A stretch of 53,959 nucleotides of DNA from Hafnia psychrotolerans (lineage in GTDB: Bacteria > Pseudomonadota > Gammaproteobacteria > Enterobacterales > Enterobacteriaceae), in NCBI RefSeq assembly GCF_014639435.1, contig NZ_BMFZ01000016.1:1-53959 (forward strand). Reading direction: 5' to 3'. The stretch's first letter is position 1. Each line of letters starts with the position of its first letter. The notes under the pieces are model-generated. The model did no database searches. It saw nothing but the letters and a program-made list of their open reading frames with translations, and was not told where the DNA came from. This document shows positions 52,890 through 53,959 of the stretch, in pieces. The position numbers were made by a program, and so were the translations under genes.

Positions 52890-53260
52890 TAATCTCGCTT
52901 AACAACACAAGCGAAACCCTGCTTAGGCATTTTACGGATGGAATACTATTCAACACTAATCTTTCTCAAATATCGTTATTCACTAATATCAGCAGATTTG
53001 AAATGCTCACACGAGCTAAAGTTTCATTGAAACCATAACTGTGTAGTTAAGCCACTTGTACCTATCCTCTAAAGAGACACTGGATGTTTTTCAAATATCA
53101 GTGAACCATGGGAGTTTAGTGCTCTGACTGGAATCAACAATCGAACGTTTTACGATACCCCCTGAGGTATATATAAACAGGTGTCAATAAATTAGGGTAT
53201 TGACTTGATGATACCAATGATTAATTATGATACCGTTTTTGATACCAGTCAGAGGATGTT
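52890..53260. other. Spacer upstream of the resolvase gene
   Basis: About 370 bases. The left two thirds show no gene or repeat that I can see; the right third carries the GATACC repeat array listed separately. Confidence 0.5.
53154..53246 (+). promoter_or_regulatory. Res-like recombination/regulatory site of the resolvase
   Basis: GATACC occurs at 53154, 53210, 53229 and 53241. GGTATT at 53196-53201 opposite GATACC at 53210 makes an imperfect inverted repeat like a resolvase crossover site, and the two GATACC copies downstream act as further half-sites. Location directly before the recombinase gene is as in Tn3-type res sites, where binding also represses the gene. Confidence 0.55.
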
Positions 53261-53839
53261 ATGAGCCGCACTTTTGCATATTGCCGTGTCAGTACTAACG
53301 AACAAACAACAGAGAATCAGATCATGGCGATTCGCCAGTCTGGCTATGATGTTCTTGACAGCCGCGTAGTGTCGGAAGTTGTTTCTGGTGGTGTACAGGC
53401 GATGAGCCGTAAAGCGTTTGCCGATATGGTTAACCACAAACTGGAATCCGGAGACAGGTTGGTTGTGTTGAAGCTGGATCGCCTAGGCCGTGACAATATC
53501 GATGTACAGCAGACTATTGCAATGTTGGTTGAACTTAACATAGAAGTGGTGTCTCTTGATTTACCAGTGAGTAACCTTAGCAGTGCAGAAGGTAAACTGA
53601 TGCTGCAAATGTTTTCGGCATTTGCTGAGTTCGAGAAGTCCAGAATCATTGAACGTACCAAGGAAGGGCTTGAGCGGGCGAAGCGGGAAGGAAAGAGATT
53701 AGGCCGCCCGGTTGCCCATGACACCCGTAAGCGTGTACAGGAAGCCAGAGAACACGGACTAAGCCAATCTAAAGCAGCGGTTAAGTTGGATTTGGGGATT
53801 GCCACAGTTAAGCGCTACTGGAATGCTACGGGGGTGTAG
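53261..53839 (+). CDS. Serine recombinase (resolvase/invertase family), 3' end disrupted by an IS
   Basis: 192 residues as read. Catalytic S11 in YCRVSTNEQ; further active-site residues in LDRLGRDN; long E helix region FAEFEKSRIIERTKEGLERAKREG; C-terminal helix-turn-helix HGLSQSKAAVKLDLGIATVKRYW. Almost full length for the Tn3-resolvase/Hin family. The final codons GGG GTG TAG cross into the IS end at 53835, so the native C-terminus has been replaced, though probably only a few residues are lost and activity may remain. GAGGATG lies before the ATG. GC content is closer to the core genes than to the ATPase gene, which suggests a separate origin. Confidence 0.9.
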   Translation: MSRTFAYCRVSTNEQTTENQIMAIRQSGYDVLDSRVVSEVVSGGVQAMSRKAFADMVNHKLESGDRLVVLKLDRLGRDNIDVQQTIAMLVELNIEVVSLDLPVSNLSSAEGKLMLQMFSAFAEFEKSRIIERTKEGLERAKREGKRLGRPVAHDTRKRVQEAREHGLSQSKAAVKLDLGIATVKRYWNATGV

Positions 53840-53959
53840 TCCCTCCTGAATTTAGTCTTACTGCTTGATAGAGTTCTCTGGTTAAAATACAACCATTGGG
53901 AGGCTCATCATGAAGAAAGCGCGTTTCACTGAAACTCAGATCCTGCGAGTTCTAAAAGA
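53835..53959 (+). mobile_element. IS3-family insertion sequence, left terminal part only
   Basis: Begins TGTAGTCCCTCCTGAATT and is the exact reverse complement of bases 2-126. It continues out of the right edge. The bases just inside the two copies (GGGG here, ATAA at 127) differ, so these are two separate insertions, not the two ends of one element. Confidence 0.85.
53910..53959 (+). CDS. IS3-family transposase OrfA, N-terminal fragment (runs off window)
   Basis: Starts MKKARFTETQILRVLK and continues past the window. Identical at the nucleotide level to the fragment on the minus strand at 1-51. Preceded by GGGAGG. Confidence 0.75.
   Translation, partial: MKKARFTETQILRVLK

Overview
The window reads as a segment of an Enterobacterales chromosome. 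Gene content and order (lptGF / pepA-holC-valS / yjgM-yjgN / rraB / argI / tabA / pyrLBI / ridA, then ygjV-uxaABC-exuT-exuR-yqjA-mzrA-yqjCDEK-yqjF-yqjG-yhaJK) follow the E. coli gene neighbourhoods around leuX-argI and uxaCA-exuTR-yqj. Full-length ERIC-type repeats and the extra cassettes suggest Yersiniaceae or a relative (Rahnella/Serratia-like). The genus is a guess; I could not run a similarity search.

Layout. 1-4557: accessory DNA at tRNA-Leu(CAA) (leuX). It holds the end of an IS3-family element, the 3' half of a type I specificity gene (hsdS) cut by that IS, an intact hsdR, a scrap of an IS110-family transposase, and a collapsed P4-type integrase. 4558-26700: core genes, namely leuX, ampH, the lipopolysaccharide export permeases lptG/lptF, pepA, holC, valS, an M48 peptidase, a frameshifted yjgN, yjgM, a beta-glucoside utilisation cassette (RpiR regulator, PTS EIIBC, GH1 phospho-glucosidase), rraB, argI under two ARG boxes, a GH13_18 sugar phosphorylase, tabA, and the pyrL-pyrB-pyrI operon with its attenuator. 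26781-31413: ridA, then a four-gene operon (circularly permuted ATP-grasp, alpha-E protein, transglutaminase-like protein, and the Anbu proteasome-like peptidase) preceded by a candidate sigma-54 promoter. 31427-39355: hexuronate block ygjV, uxaA-uxaB-uxaC, exuT and exuR, with ExuR, CRP and KdgR-type sites. 39763-46218: yqjA-mzrA, yqjC-yqjD-yqjE-yqjK, yqjF, yqjG, yhaJ and yhaK. 46280-53959: AT-rich accessory DNA with a large nuclease/adenine-methyltransferase fusion, a RecF/PrrC-like ABC ATPase that carries a CxxC pair and a C-terminal R-E-H set, a serine resolvase with a res-like repeat region, and the end of another copy of the same IS.

The two IS ends form a 125-bp perfect inverted repeat at the extreme ends of the window and point outward. 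The simplest reading is that this is a complete draft contig bounded by a multicopy IS.

Functional links. Hexuronate catabolism (exuT uptake, uxaCBA) is tied by shared KdgR-like operators to ygjV and tabA, 7 kb apart. argI and pyrBI, which compete for carbamoyl phosphate, lie 2.8 kb apart, each with its classic control element. The two accessory ends are dominated by DNA modification/restriction and mobile-element genes, as in defence islands. The most promising candidates for something under-described are the nuclease-methyltransferase plus ABC-ATPase pair at the right end and the sigma-54-linked Anbu operon.
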